Assembly (NCBI RefSeq): GCF_006440675.2
Contig: NZ_CP083951.1
Coordinates: 4,621,501 to 4,685,500, forward strand
DNA length: 64,000 nt
Direction of reading: 5' to 3'
Source of the DNA: Mesorhizobium sp. B2-8-5
GTDB lineage: Bacteria > Pseudomonadota > Alphaproteobacteria > Rhizobiales > Rhizobiaceae
The position numbers and the translations under genes were made by a program. How positions within the stretch are numbered: position 1 is the stretch's first letter; each line of letters starts with the position of its first letter. Shown here piece by piece: positions 7,889-17,009 of this stretch. Under the pieces are notes generated by a model. The model made no database searches and was not told the origin of the DNA. It was given only the letters and a program-made list of their open reading frames with translations.

Positions 7889-9193
7889 ATGAGCATCGTC
7901 GTATTCGACCCCGACAGCACCGAGGATGTGGATTTCAAGGACCGCATGCGCCATCCGGCCGCGGCCGATCCCGCCGGCGGCATGTGGCTTTCCGACACCG
8001 AGCCGTCCTTCATCGACGCGGACGCGCTGCGCAAGGGGCGGCTGGCCAAGTTGCGTGCCTGGATGCGCGAGGCGGGCTATGGCGGCATCGTGCTGTTCGA
8101 CCCTTACAACCAGCGCTATGCCACCGGCTCGCGCAACATGTTCGGCTATTTCCTGCGCAACTCGACGCGGTACTTCTTCATCCCGACCGAAGGGCCGATC
8201 GTGCTGTTCGAATATCCGCAGAGCTACCACGTCTCCATGGTGCTCGACACGATCGACGAGGCGCGGCCTTCCAAGCTGGTCTGGTCGTCGGTCTCGGGTC
8301 GCGATGACGAGACCGCCGGACCGTTCGCCGACGAGATCACCGAGCTGTTGAAGAAGCATGGCGGCGGATCGATGAAGCTCGGCCTCGACCGCTGCAGCCA
8401 TCTCCAGGCGCTGGCCCTGGAAAGGCGCGGCTGCGAGGTCAAGGACTGCCAGGGCGAGATCCTGGCGGTGCGCGCGGTGAAGACGCCAGAGGAAGTGAAG
8501 TGCCTGCTGGCCTCGATGGCCGGCGCCGAGGCCGCGGTGGCGGCAGTGCGCGAGGCGATCAAGCCCGGCGTTTCGGAGAACGAGCTGTTCGCCATCATGT
8601 ATGGCGAGGTGATCCGGCAAGGCGGCGAGTTCATCGAGACCCGGTTGCTCACCTCGGGACAGCGCACCAATCCATGGTTCAACGAGGCGAGCGGCCGCAA
8701 GATCAGGCCGGGCGAGTTGTTGGCGCTCGATACCGACACGATCGGCTGCTACGGCTATTATTCCGACTTCTCGCGCACCTTCCGCTGCGGCCCGGGCAAA
8801 CCGACGCCCTATCAGAAATCGCTCTACCGCATGGCGCACGACCAGGTGCAGCACAATATCGCAATCGTGAAGCCCGGCATGGCGTTCCGCGAGATTGCCG
8901 AGAAGGCGTGGAAAATCCCCGATCGCTTCGTCGACCAGCGCTACACCTCGGTCATGCACGGCGTCGGCATGCATGGCGAAACGCCTTTCATCGCGCACTC
9001 GATGGACTACGAGACCTATGGCCGCGACGGCATCATCGTGCCTGGCATGGTGGTGAGCGTGGAAAGCTATATCGGCGAGAAAGGCGGCCGCGAAGGCGTC
9101 AAGCTCGAGGACGAGATACTGATCACCGAGACCGGCACCGAACTGCTCTCGCGCTTTCCTTATGAGGATGAGTTTCTGGAGCCGCAGCTTTGA
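7889..9193 (+). CDS. M24-family (Xaa-Pro peptidase fold) enzyme related to DMSP lyase DddP
   Basis: A 434-residue protein with a creatinase-like N-domain and a pita-bread M24 domain. The metal ligands are intact: Asp281 and Asp283 in LDTDTIG, Asp293 in YYSDFSRTF, His357 in MHGVGMHG, Glu392 in SVESY and Glu407 in KLEDEIL. Their spacing matches that remembered for the lyase DddP with a constant offset of 14. However, the position I would align with the DddP catalytic Asp reads Gly363. The enzyme may therefore be a relative with another substrate. It is followed by hydrolases in the same direction. Confidence 0.75.
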   Translation: MSIVVFDPDSTEDVDFKDRMRHPAAADPAGGMWLSDTEPSFIDADALRKGRLAKLRAWMREAGYGGIVLFDPYNQRYATGSRNMFGYFLRNSTRYFFIPTEGPIVLFEYPQSYHVSMVLDTIDEARPSKLVWSSVSGRDDETAGPFADEITELLKKHGGGSMKLGLDRCSHLQALALERRGCEVKDCQGEILAVRAVKTPEEVKCLLASMAGAEAAVAAVREAIKPGVSENELFAIMYGEVIRQGGEFIETRLLTSGQRTNPWFNEASGRKIRPGELLALDTDTIGCYGYYSDFSRTFRCGPGKPTPYQKSLYRMAHDQVQHNIAIVKPGMAFREIAEKAWKIPDRFVDQRYTSVMHGVGMHGETPFIAHSMDYETYGRDGIIVPGMVVSVESYIGEKGGREGVKLEDEILITETGTELLSRFPYEDEFLEPQL

Positions 9194-9265
9194 TGCAGGC
9201 AAGCACGATGAGCGCCGGTCCGGCATCGCAAGCCTTGGCGATTGGCCGCAACACCTGTGCCGTCG

Positions 9266-9443
9266 TCATTCCAGGGCGAAGCAAGGAGCGAAACGACGTG
9301 GCGCAGACCCTAGAAGCCATGCCGTTCCGTCTCCGCTTCGCCGCGGTGCGGAATTCTGTTAGGCAGCAATTGACGATCAAGGTAACGGCATGGATTCCAG
9401 GGTCTTCGCGACGCCGCTGCGCGGCTGCTTCGCCCTGGAATGA
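9266..9443. repeat. Composite intergenic inverted-repeat element
   Basis: The ends are a perfect 17-base inverted repeat: TCATTCCAGGGCGAAGC at 9266-9282 and its complement at 9427-9443. The interior is arranged as partial mirror copies. A related copy of the left part lies at 44414-44475. It fills the gap between the M24 and isochorismatase-like genes. It is a non-coding palindromic element of the type scattered through Mesorhizobium-like genomes. Confidence 0.75.
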
Positions 9444-9461
9444 TGAAGTTTGAGCATACGC

Positions 9462-10139
9462 ATGAAAACGCCCATTTCCATTCGACGCGGCACGGTGGCC
9501 GCGGTGTTCATCGATCTCCAGGAGGAGCATCGCAAGGACAGACGCTATCTGGTCGAGGGGTTTGCCGATATCCTCGCCAATGTGCAGCGCCTGCAGGAGG
9601 CGGCGCGGCGCAATTTCGTGCCGCTCCACCACTGGGCCTATATCGTGGATCTTGCCGAGGCGCGGCCTTTCCACCCGGTGGACGAAAGCGGCAAGTCGGC
9701 CTTCTCCGACAAGGACGATCCGCTGACGGCGATCTGCCATGAGGTGGCGCCGCAAAACGGCGAAGCCACTCTGGTCAAGCAGCAAGCCAGCGCCTTTGGC
9801 AAGAACGATTTCGGGGACAAGCTCAAGGCAGCCGGCATCGAATGGCTGGTGATCGCCGGCGTCTGGACCGAGGCCTGCATCGACGCCACGGTGAAGGACG
9901 CGGTGGCGCGAGGCTTTCGCGTGCTGCTGGTCAAGGACGCTTGCGGCAGCGCAAGTGCGGCCATGCATCAGACCGGCGTCCTCAACCTCGCCAACCGGCT
10001 CTATGGCGGCGCCGTCGCCAACACGCTCGACGCCTGCCGGCTGATGGCAGGCGACACGGTCAATGTCTGGCAGGTCGAGGGTTCGGTGCCGCTGCGCTTC
10101 ACCTTCGAGAACGCGGCGCGGCTCTACGCCGAGCTCTGA
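9462..10139 (+). CDS. Isochorismatase-like cysteine hydrolase
   Basis: A 225-residue protein of the isochorismatase-like hydrolase family. The catalytic triad is visible: Asp18 in AVFIDLQ, Lys106 in TLVKQQ and Cys139 in VWTEACID. Such enzymes cleave amides (nicotinamide, ureidoacrylate, N-carbamoyl compounds) or isochorismate. The ATG at 9462 is preferred; a TTG at 9450 is in frame. The esterase gene follows by five bases, so they form an operon. The substrate is unknown, and the true isochorismatase carrier domain is absent. Confidence 0.82.
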   Translation: MKTPISIRRGTVAAVFIDLQEEHRKDRRYLVEGFADILANVQRLQEAARRNFVPLHHWAYIVDLAEARPFHPVDESGKSAFSDKDDPLTAICHEVAPQNGEATLVKQQASAFGKNDFGDKLKAAGIEWLVIAGVWTEACIDATVKDAVARGFRVLLVKDACGSASAAMHQTGVLNLANRLYGGAVANTLDACRLMAGDTVNVWQVEGSVPLRFTFENAARLYAEL

Positions 10140-10144
10140 CGACA

Positions 10145-11113
10145 GTGGCCAGCAACCCAAGCAATTCGGCGAGGCGCGGCAAATATGCCGATCGGCTCGA
10201 CCCTGAGGTGTGGGACTATATCGACAAGGTCGACAGCTGGTACCCGCCGGAGATCGTGGCCGCGCCGATCGCCGAGCAGCGCGCCGTGTACGACAAAATG
10301 TGCGTGGCTTTCCATCAAGGACATCCCGAAGGCGTGACGACCAGCGACGGTCTCGTCGCCACGGCGGCGCATGCCATCCCAGTCCGGCGCTACCGCATGG
10401 CGGGCAAGGCGGCAGCGGCGATCGTCGTCTATTATCATGGCGGCGGCTTCGTGCTCGGCGATCTCGACAGCCATGACGACATCTGTGCCGAAATCTGCGC
10501 CGGCACCGGTTTCGAGGTGGTCTCGGCCGACTATCGGCTGGCGCCGGAGCATCTTCATCCAGCTTCCTTCGACGATGCTCTTGCCGTGTTCGAATGGGTC
10601 GCCGCGACCAGCACGCTGCCGATCTTGCTTTGTGGCGAGAGCGCCGGCGGCAACCTCGCCGCCGCGGTGGCGCAAGCGACGCGACATCATGCGCGGCATG
10701 CCATCGGCCAGATGTTGATCTATCCCGGCCTGGGCGGCGACGGGAGCGGGCGTTCCTATGTCGAGCACGCCGAGGCGCCGCTGCTGACGCTCGCCGACAT
10801 CGAGTTCTACCGCCGCGTCCGCTCCGCGCCTGGGCAATCGCCTGACGACCCGACCCTTTCTCCACTCATGGCTCGTGATTTCTCCGGTCTGCCGGCGACG
10901 GTGATCGTCACCGCCGAATGCGATCCGCTGTCGTCGGACGGCGAGGCCTATCGCGACCGCATCCTTGCCGCCGGCGGACAAGCGTGGTGGCGCGAGGAGC
11001 CGCGGCTGGTGCACAGCTTTTTGCGCGCCCGGGCGACGGTGCCGCGCGCGGCGGCGGCGTTTCGAAGGATTATCAGCGACATGCAAGGCTGGGTGCCGGT
11101 GGCGGAGCGCTAA
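10145..11113 (+). CDS. Alpha/beta-hydrolase of the HSL (HGGG) esterase family
   Basis: A 322-residue protein with the HSL-family oxyanion motif HGGG at 98-101, nucleophile Ser166 in GESAGGN, acid Asp260 in AECDPLSSDG and His290 in RLVHSF. This gives a complete catalytic triad. It should hydrolyse a carboxyl ester of a small substrate in the cytosol. The GTG at 10145, five bases after the preceding stop, is the most likely start. It lies in one unit with the isochorismatase-like hydrolase. Confidence 0.85.
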   Translation: MASNPSNSARRGKYADRLDPEVWDYIDKVDSWYPPEIVAAPIAEQRAVYDKMCVAFHQGHPEGVTTSDGLVATAAHAIPVRRYRMAGKAAAAIVVYYHGGGFVLGDLDSHDDICAEICAGTGFEVVSADYRLAPEHLHPASFDDALAVFEWVAATSTLPILLCGESAGGNLAAAVAQATRHHARHAIGQMLIYPGLGGDGSGRSYVEHAEAPLLTLADIEFYRRVRSAPGQSPDDPTLSPLMARDFSGLPATVIVTAECDPLSSDGEAYRDRILAAGGQAWWREEPRLVHSFLRARATVPRAAAAFRRIISDMQGWVPVAER

Positions 11114-11291
11114 TCTCCCCACTCGTGGGGGAGATGGCCGGCAGGCCAGAGGGGGGCGCGAAGGATCGCGACCCTTCGGTTTCCTAACGTCCGACATCTG
11201 CCTGAGAAGACATCTCCAATCCGCTGAGACGTATGGCGGGACAGCGCCCCCCTCTGTCCTACCGGACATCTCCCCCACAAGGGGGGAGATC
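11114..11291. repeat. Composite palindromic intergenic element
   Basis: The left half (about 11114-11172) and right half (about 11238-11291) are imperfect inverted copies. Each holds a small hairpin of CTCCCC/GGGGAG type and a CAGAGGGGGGCGC box or its complement. Related copies occur at 44591-44640 and 62047-62098. It follows the esterase stop directly and may act as a transcription terminator. Confidence 0.7.
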
Positions 11292-11449
11292 AGCTGTCCC
11301 CCTGCGGAACAGCGCACAAGAACTGCGGAAAACCAAACATTTCCCTGCGGAAAGCAGACCTATCATCCTTCGCAGGCAATGGCGCTCCGGCGGTCGCATC
11401 CGCCCCCGCGCATGGCGTCCCCGGGCGCCCAACAACAGAGGGAACGACG
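11292..11449. other. Upstream region of the binding-protein gene
   Basis: No gene is seen here. The end of the region carries a purine-rich GAGGGAACGACG before the ATG at 11450, serving as the ribosome site. No promoter could be assigned with confidence. Confidence 0.35.
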
Positions 11450-13090
11450 ATGAAGTTCATGCTGACCGACAGAAAACTGCACCCGCGCGCCAGGCCGATC
11501 GCCGACGATTTCAGGAAGGGCGCGATCAGCCGGCGCGAATATCTGGCGCTGATGGCCGGCTTTGGCGTCAGCGCCGCCGGCGCGATGGCGCTGGGCGGGA
11601 TCGCTCCCTCGCCTGCCCGCGCCGCCGAGCCGAAAAAGGGCGGCGTGCTGCGCGTGGCGATGAACGTCAAAGGCTTTAAAGACCCGCGCACCTTCGACGG
11701 CGTCGAGATGTCGAATGTCGCGCGTCAGTGCAACGAATATCTGGTGCGCTGGAACACCGACTTTTCTTTCGAGCCCTGGCTGCTGGAAAGCTGGGAAACC
11801 AGCGATGACGCCAAGACGATCACGCTTCACGTGCGCAAGGGCATCACCTGGTCGAACGGCGACACTTTCAACGCCGACGATGTGATCCACAACCTCAACC
11901 GCTGGTGCGACGCCTCGGTCGCCGGCAATTCGGTTGCCGCACGCATGGGCGCGCTGGTCAACGCCGACACCAAGAAGCCGGTCGACGGCGGCATCCAGAA
12001 GATCGACGACCATACCGTCAAGATCAACCTGCCAAAGCCCGACATCTCGCTGATCGCCGGCATGGCCGATTATCCAGCGCTGATCATGCACCGCTCCTAT
12101 GAGGGCGATGCCGACCCGAAGAAGGCTTTGGCCATCACCACCGGCCCATGCGAACTGGTGAGCTGGGACGCCGAGACGGGCGCGGAGGTGAAGCGCAAGG
12201 ACAAGCCCTGGTGGAAGGGCGAATTCTATCTCGACGGCATCAAATGGGTCGACTACGGCTCGGACCCCAACGCCATGCTGTCGGCCTTCGAATCCGGCGA
12301 GATCGACACCGATCACGAGACCGCTTCGGACGCCGTGTCGCAGACCGACCAGATGGGCCTGCAGAACTCCGAGATCGCCACCGGCTCGACCATCGTCGCG
12401 CGCTTCAATGTCTCCAACGCGCCCTATGACGACGTCAAGGTGCGCCGCGCCGCCCAGTTCGCCGTCGACAATGCAGCCGTGCTGAAGCTCGGCCTCGACG
12501 GTCACGGAAAACCCGCCGACAACCACCATGTCGGCCCCATGCATCCAGAATTCGCCGATATCGGCCCTGCGGTGCGCGATGTCGATCAGGCCAAGAAGCT
12601 GATTTCCGAAGCCGGCAAGGCCGACCACGAATATGAGCTGATCTCGGTCGACATCGAATGGCAAAAGAGCACCGCCGATGCGATCGCGGCGCAAATCCGC
12701 GAGGCGGGCCTCAAGGTCAAGCGCACGGTATTGCCGGCCGCGACTTTCTGGAACGACTGGAGCAAGTTCCCCTATTCCTGCACCGAATGGCTCGGCCGGC
12801 CGCTGGGCGTCCAGGTGCTGGCTTTAGCTTACAAGTCCGGCGCGGCCTGGAATGAAAGCGCCTACGCGAACAAGGAGTTCGACGAACTGCTCGACAAGGC
12901 GCTGGCAACGCCCGACGCGGCGGCGCGCAAGGAGATCATGGCCAAGATCGAGACCAATCTGCGCGACTCCGGCATCATCATCCAGCCCTACTGGCGCTCG
13001 GTCTATCGCACCTATCGCAAGGGCGTGCAGGGTTGCGAACAGCACCAGGCGCTCGAGCAGCATTTCGAGAAGGTGTGGCTGGAGAGCTGA
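11450..13090 (+). CDS. ABC transporter substrate-binding protein, peptide/opine type (SBP family 5)
   Basis: A 546-residue periplasmic binding protein of the DppA/OppA class. A Tat-like leader is present: [12 protein letters not shown] near residue 26, a hydrophobic stretch, then ARAAEP. The mature part has the family segments [32 protein letters not shown] and AAQFAVDN. It would capture a peptide or similar compound for import. No permease or ATPase genes are next to it, so it depends on a transporter encoded elsewhere. A clear relative is encoded at the right edge of the window (63333-64000). Confidence 0.88.
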   Translation: MKFMLTDRKLHPRARPIADDFRKGAISRREYLALMAGFGVSAAGAMALGGIAPSPARAAEPKKGGVLRVAMNVKGFKDPRTFDGVEMSNVARQCNEYLVRWNTDFSFEPWLLESWETSDDAKTITLHVRKGITWSNGDTFNADDVIHNLNRWCDASVAGNSVAARMGALVNADTKKPVDGGIQKIDDHTVKINLPKPDISLIAGMADYPALIMHRSYEGDADPKKALAITTGPCELVSWDAETGAEVKRKDKPWWKGEFYLDGIKWVDYGSDPNAMLSAFESGEIDTDHETASDAVSQTDQMGLQNSEIATGSTIVARFNVSNAPYDDVKVRRAAQFAVDNAAVLKLGLDGHGKPADNHHVGPMHPEFADIGPAVRDVDQAKKLISEAGKADHEYELISVDIEWQKSTADAIAAQIREAGLKVKRTVLPAATFWNDWSKFPYSCTEWLGRPLGVQVLALAYKSGAAWNESAYANKEFDELLDKALATPDAAARKEIMAKIETNLRDSGIIIQPYWRSVYRTYRKGVQGCEQHQALEQHFEKVWLES

Positions 13091-13158
13091 TCCTCCCAGG
13101 ACCGAGCCGGCCAGCTACCCGAGCGAGAAGCCGCTTGGGTGGCCATCTGCGACGAATC

Positions 13159-13178
13159 CCGTGCAATTTTTTGCACGG
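13159..13178. repeat. Short perfect hairpin upstream of a small membrane-protein gene
   Basis: CCGTGCAA and TTGCACGG flank a four-base T loop. There is no following T run, so it is not a standard terminator. A TTGACA hexamer follows at 13189-13194 with TGTAAT about 19 bases further, which could be the promoter of the gene at 13272. This is suggestive only. Confidence 0.3.
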
Positions 13179-13271
13179 CGTGCTCGCCTTGACACGGCAA
13201 CAGCGTATCTGTCTGTAATCTGGCTCGTCGACCAATCGCTCCTGAGCATCTTGTCGCTATTGAGAGTTCTG

Positions 13272-13676
13272 ATGCGCGCCCGTTGGGCTTTCTTCCTTGC
13301 ACCCGTTATCCCGGCGATCCTGCCCGGCTACAATTGGCATGCGAGCCATCCTGAAACGGCGCCGCTATCGGGCTTCATATTTGTGTGCCTCGTATTCTAT
13401 TTTCTGGAGGCTATAATTGGAATCCCGGCCTTCTACATTCTAACGCGGAGGCGCTGGCGGCATTTTTGGATATACATCGCCGTTGGCTATCTAGCTGTTT
13501 TTGCTCCAGTTTTTGCTCTCTGCCTCGCTCCATGGCAGGCTTCATACGAAATCGGTTCAGTTTTATATACATGCTCACTGGCAGGAATCTTCGGGGCTGC
13601 CACAGGCCTAATTTTCTGGCTATTGGTTCGCCCAGATAAAGACCCTGTTGAGCAGCTTGCGTCGCACTTTACGTAG
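13272..13676 (+). CDS. Hypothetical four-segment membrane protein
   Basis: A 134-residue reading frame with about four hydrophobic segments and a short basic loop (LTRRRWRHF). No family was recognised. GC content is visibly below that of the flanking genes and codon use differs, which suggests recent acquisition. The start at 13272 is the first ATG; TTG codons just upstream are in frame. It lies alone between the binding protein and the TPR gene, in the same direction. Confidence 0.5.
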   Translation: MRARWAFFLAPVIPAILPGYNWHASHPETAPLSGFIFVCLVFYFLEAIIGIPAFYILTRRRWRHFWIYIAVGYLAVFAPVFALCLAPWQASYEIGSVLYTCSLAGIFGAATGLIFWLLVRPDKDPVEQLASHFT

Positions 13677-13714
13677 ACTATCGGTGCTAGGTCGAAAGCC
13701 TGCACGGGGAATCC

Positions 13715-15400
13715 ATGGATCACTTCGACCTCGGCACATACCGCCGCCCCATCTCCACATCCTCGGCGGAAACGCAACGCTGGTTCGATATCGGGCTGAA
13801 CTGGTGCTACGGCTTCAACCATGAGGAAGGCATCAAATGCTTCGAGAGGGCGCTGGAGACCGATCCCGGCTGCGCCTTCGTGCATTGGGGCATCGCCTAT
13901 GCCGCCGGGCCTTTCTACAATTTGACCTGGAAGGAACATGGCAAGGCCGAGGCCGACCATGTCGCCAGGCGCTGCTTCGAGCATGCGCGGCTTGCACAAG
14001 CCAACGCGGCGCAAGCAACCCGCGTCGAGCAGCGGCTGATCGAGGCGCTGGCCGCCCGATTCCAGCAGCCGCATGGCGTGAGCGCGGCCGAGTTCGAAAA
14101 ATGGGACGACGCCTATGCGGCCGCGATGCGTCAGGTCTATCGCGACTTTCCAGACGACCATGACGTGATGACGCTGACGGTCGAGGCGCTGATGATGCGC
14201 ACGGTGCGGCGCCTGTGGAACCTCAAGACCGGCGCGCCGGCGCCGAATTCCGACGTGCTCGAAGCGCTGGAAATCTGCGAACGTTCGATCCGGCTCTCGG
14301 ACGAGGCAGGTGCTGCGCCGCATCCGGCGGCGCTGCATCTTCACATCCATCTGCTCGAAATGTCGACGCAGCCCGAGCGTGGCACGCGCTCGGCGGAGCG
14401 GCTGGGCACGATGTGCCCCGATGCCGGCCACATGAACCATATGCCTGGGCACATTTACGTGCTCTGCGGCGAGTATGAGAAGGCGAAGATCGCCAGCGAG
14501 AAGGCGGTGCGCGCCAACGATCTCTACCTCGCCTATGCCGGCGAGCCGACCTATTACCTGCTTGGCTGCTGCCACGACCTGCATCTGATGATGTTCACCT
14601 GCACGTTCCTTGGCCAGTACCGCCCTGCCTTGTGGGCCGCCGACAAGGTGCGCAGCCTGGTGACGCGCGACGTCGTCAGCATTGCCGGGCGGCCGAAACT
14701 GACGCAGACGGTCGAGGGCTACCATGCGATGAAATCGCATGTGCAGGTGCGCTTCGGGCGCTGGCGCGAGATCATCGACGAGCCGATGAATGGCGAGCCC
14801 GAACTCTATGTGGTGACCGCCGCGCTGCAGCATTACGCCAAGGGCGTGGCGCATGCGACGCTGCGCGAATTCGCGGCAGCCGAGCGCGAGCGCGAGCTAT
14901 TTAGCCGGCAAATCGACAGCATTGCACCGGAGCGCCGCTTCCTCAGCAACCCGACAAAAGCCTCGCTCGCGGTCGGCGCCACCCTGCTCGACGGCGAGCT
15001 TGCCTACCACCAGGGCCGGCATGATGAGGCCTACGGGCATCTGCGGCGCGCGGTCGAGCTCGACGATAATCTCTCCTACACCGAACCATGGGCCTGGATG
15101 CACCCGCCGCGCCACGCGCTGGCGGCACTCCTGCTCGACCAGGGCCATGCGGCGGAGGCCGAGCAGGTCTATCGCGACGATCTGGGCCTGAGCGGCGCCG
15201 TGCAGCGCTGCGCCCAGCACCCGGACAATGTCTGGGCGCTGCACGGGCTGGTCGAATGCCTGAAGCGACGCGGCGAGAAAGAGGACCTGCCGGGGTTGCA
15301 GGCGAAGCTCGCGGCAGCACTTGCCAAGGCGGACGTGGCGATAACCTCGTCGTGCCTGTGCCGGACCAGCGTGCAGGCAGACCATCGCTGTTGTCATTGA
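13715..15400 (+). CDS. Large tetratricopeptide-repeat protein
   Basis: A 561-residue soluble protein made of helical TPR-like units, for example GLNWCYGFNHEEGIKCFERA near residue 27 and LAYHQGRHDEAYGHLRRAVE near 430. Histidine- and cysteine-rich patches (LHLHIHLLEMS, MNHMPGHIY, GCCHDLHLMM) are conserved-looking, hint at a metal or ligand site and distinguish it from plain TPR scaffolds. There is no signal peptide. The last 15 or so residues look like run-through. Its function is unknown; TPR proteins usually mediate protein contacts. Confidence 0.8.
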   Translation: MDHFDLGTYRRPISTSSAETQRWFDIGLNWCYGFNHEEGIKCFERALETDPGCAFVHWGIAYAAGPFYNLTWKEHGKAEADHVARRCFEHARLAQANAAQATRVEQRLIEALAARFQQPHGVSAAEFEKWDDAYAAAMRQVYRDFPDDHDVMTLTVEALMMRTVRRLWNLKTGAPAPNSDVLEALEICERSIRLSDEAGAAPHPAALHLHIHLLEMSTQPERGTRSAERLGTMCPDAGHMNHMPGHIYVLCGEYEKAKIASEKAVRANDLYLAYAGEPTYYLLGCCHDLHLMMFTCTFLGQYRPALWAADKVRSLVTRDVVSIAGRPKLTQTVEGYHAMKSHVQVRFGRWREIIDEPMNGEPELYVVTAALQHYAKGVAHATLREFAAAERERELFSRQIDSIAPERRFLSNPTKASLAVGATLLDGELAYHQGRHDEAYGHLRRAVELDDNLSYTEPWAWMHPPRHALAALLLDQGHAAEAEQVYRDDLGLSGAVQRCAQHPDNVWALHGLVECLKRRGEKEDLPGLQAKLAAALAKADVAITSSCLCRTSVQADHRCCH

Positions 15401-15450
15401 GGCTGCGGGGGTTCGGCGCCCCGCGATCGAGCGCAACTCCGCGGCGTTCC

Positions 15451-16233
15451 TTACGAGAAGATCTCCGCCAGTTCGTCGATGCTTGCACCTTCCTTCGCCT
15501 GGCGCAGTTCGACGTAGCTCACCGCCGTGGCGATCGACAGCACCATCGACACCACGGTCTGCACCAGCGCGGCTCCGATCTCGGCTATGATGCCGCCGAA
15601 CAGCACAAGAACGAGCAATATTCCCCACTGGATGATCATCGCGATGATGATGAGAATGAGGAACAGGCCGAACAGCGCCCAGCGGCTGCCCTTGGTCAGA
15701 ACCCGGCTGCGCGACATCGAGCCGAACACGCCCCGCCGCTCCTGGATCAGAACCGGCACCGACATCGACCAGCCGAGCCAGAGGATGATGCCCGGCACGA
15801 TCAACAGCATCAGGCCGATACCCGCGCCGAGACCGACGAGAAGGCCGATGCCAAGCGTCGGCAGCAGAAAGCGGATCGCAATCTGGATGCAGTCGCCGAA
15901 GGACGGGCGCTTGCCGTTGAGGTCCTCGATGGTCGCCCGCACCAGCGCCGACTGCAGCAGCAGCGCGCACACAAACGAGATCAGCCCGGCGATGATGGTG
16001 ATGTAGGAATTGCGAAACATGGCGCCTGGGTCGGCCATGGTGGCGGGGTCGCGCTGCATCATTGCGTCGATCTGCGGCTGGGTCCACAGCCTGACGAGCA
16101 ATGCCGGCAGGCCCGCAAACAAAGCCGCCAAGCCCACGCACAGTCCGATGTTTCGGCCAATCACGCCGAAGGTGTTGCTGAATACCCTGCCGATCTCGAA
16201 TCTGCCGGGTTGTCCCAATGTCGCAGTAGTCAT
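15451..16233 (-). CDS. Polytopic membrane protein with GDPD-membrane-domain-like (YciC-type) fold
   Basis: A 260-residue protein with about six hydrophobic segments, including very hydrophobic runs (LLVGLGAGIGLMLLIVPGII; LFLILIIIAMIIQWGILLVL). The segment SMSVPVLIQERRGVFGSMSRS resembles the conserved loop of the glycerophosphodiester phosphodiesterase membrane domain and YciC families. No catalytic domain is fused. The ATG at 16233 follows GGGGAAATT and is preferred to a start 15 codons upstream. It is divergent from the MoxR-type membrane operon. Confidence 0.75.
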   Translation of the reverse strand: MTTATLGQPGRFEIGRVFSNTFGVIGRNIGLCVGLAALFAGLPALLVRLWTQPQIDAMMQRDPATMADPGAMFRNSYITIIAGLISFVCALLLQSALVRATIEDLNGKRPSFGDCIQIAIRFLLPTLGIGLLVGLGAGIGLMLLIVPGIILWLGWSMSVPVLIQERRGVFGSMSRSRVLTKGSRWALFGLFLILIIIAMIIQWGILLVLVLFGGIIAEIGAALVQTVVSMVLSIATAVSYVELRQAKEGASIDELAEIFS

Positions 16234-16382
16234 GATAATTTCCCCCGAGTCACCACCGTATCCGACCGATGACTTCAAAGTAAATTTGCCAAGGTTGAAG
16301 GGCTAAGTCCAGTGCGCTTGCAATTGTCATGGCGTATTGCCAGTGTCGGCCCCGAACCGCAGGTTGCAGGGGGAACGAGCGG

Positions 16383-17009
16383 GTGACAGCCGCAGCGACG
16401 GATGAGGCCGGACGGCTGGCGCAGTTGCACAAGCAGTTGCTGGCCGACGATTCGATCCAGTTCGGGCTGCCGACCTATGTGCGGCCCGAGCCTCCCGAAT
16501 GGCTGAAGCCTGTACTGGAGGGCCTAGCTAAGCTCGGCCCTTACATGATCTATCTGTTCTGGGGGGCGGTAATCATCGGCGTCGCGATCATTGCTTTCCT
16601 GCTTTTCCTCGAGGCCAAAGGCGTTGCCTGGCGCCTGCCATGGCGGCGGAAACGCGAAGAAACCGAAGCGAGGGAAGAATGGCGCCCTGACGCGGGGGCC
16701 GCCCAGATCCTACTCTCCGAGGCCGATGCGCTCGCCGCGCGCGGCGAGTTTGACGAGGCGGTGCATCTTCTGTTGCGCCGCAGCGTCGCCGACATAGCCA
16801 CCCGGCTGCCCAACTTCCTGCGCCCGTCGCTCACCGCGCGCGATATCGCCGCCGCGGGCTCTATCCCCGCGCGGCCCCGCGCCGCGTTCAGCGAGATCGC
16901 CCGCATCGTCGAGGCAGCCTTGTTTGCCCGCCGTCCCGTCGGCGCCGAGGGCTGGCGGCAGGCGCGCGGCGCCTATGAGCGTTTCGCCTTCCGGGATGCC
17001 TGGGCATGA
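16383..17009 (+). CDS. DUF4129-type membrane protein, first gene of the MoxR operon
   Basis: A 208-residue protein with a single membrane segment near residues 55-78 (MIYLFWGAVIIGVAIIAFLL) and a C-terminal cytoplasmic DUF4129 helical domain (DEAVHLLLRRSVADI to ARGAYERFAF). The GTG at 16383 is chosen for its AGGGGGAACG ribosome site; an ATG at 16329 is in frame. It overlaps the next gene by four bases. DUF4129 proteins recur with MoxR and DUF58 proteins, but their job is unknown. Confidence 0.78.
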   Translation: MTAAATDEAGRLAQLHKQLLADDSIQFGLPTYVRPEPPEWLKPVLEGLAKLGPYMIYLFWGAVIIGVAIIAFLLFLEAKGVAWRLPWRRKREETEAREEWRPDAGAAQILLSEADALAARGEFDEAVHLLLRRSVADIATRLPNFLRPSLTARDIAAAGSIPARPRAAFSEIARIVEAALFARRPVGAEGWRQARGAYERFAFRDAWA

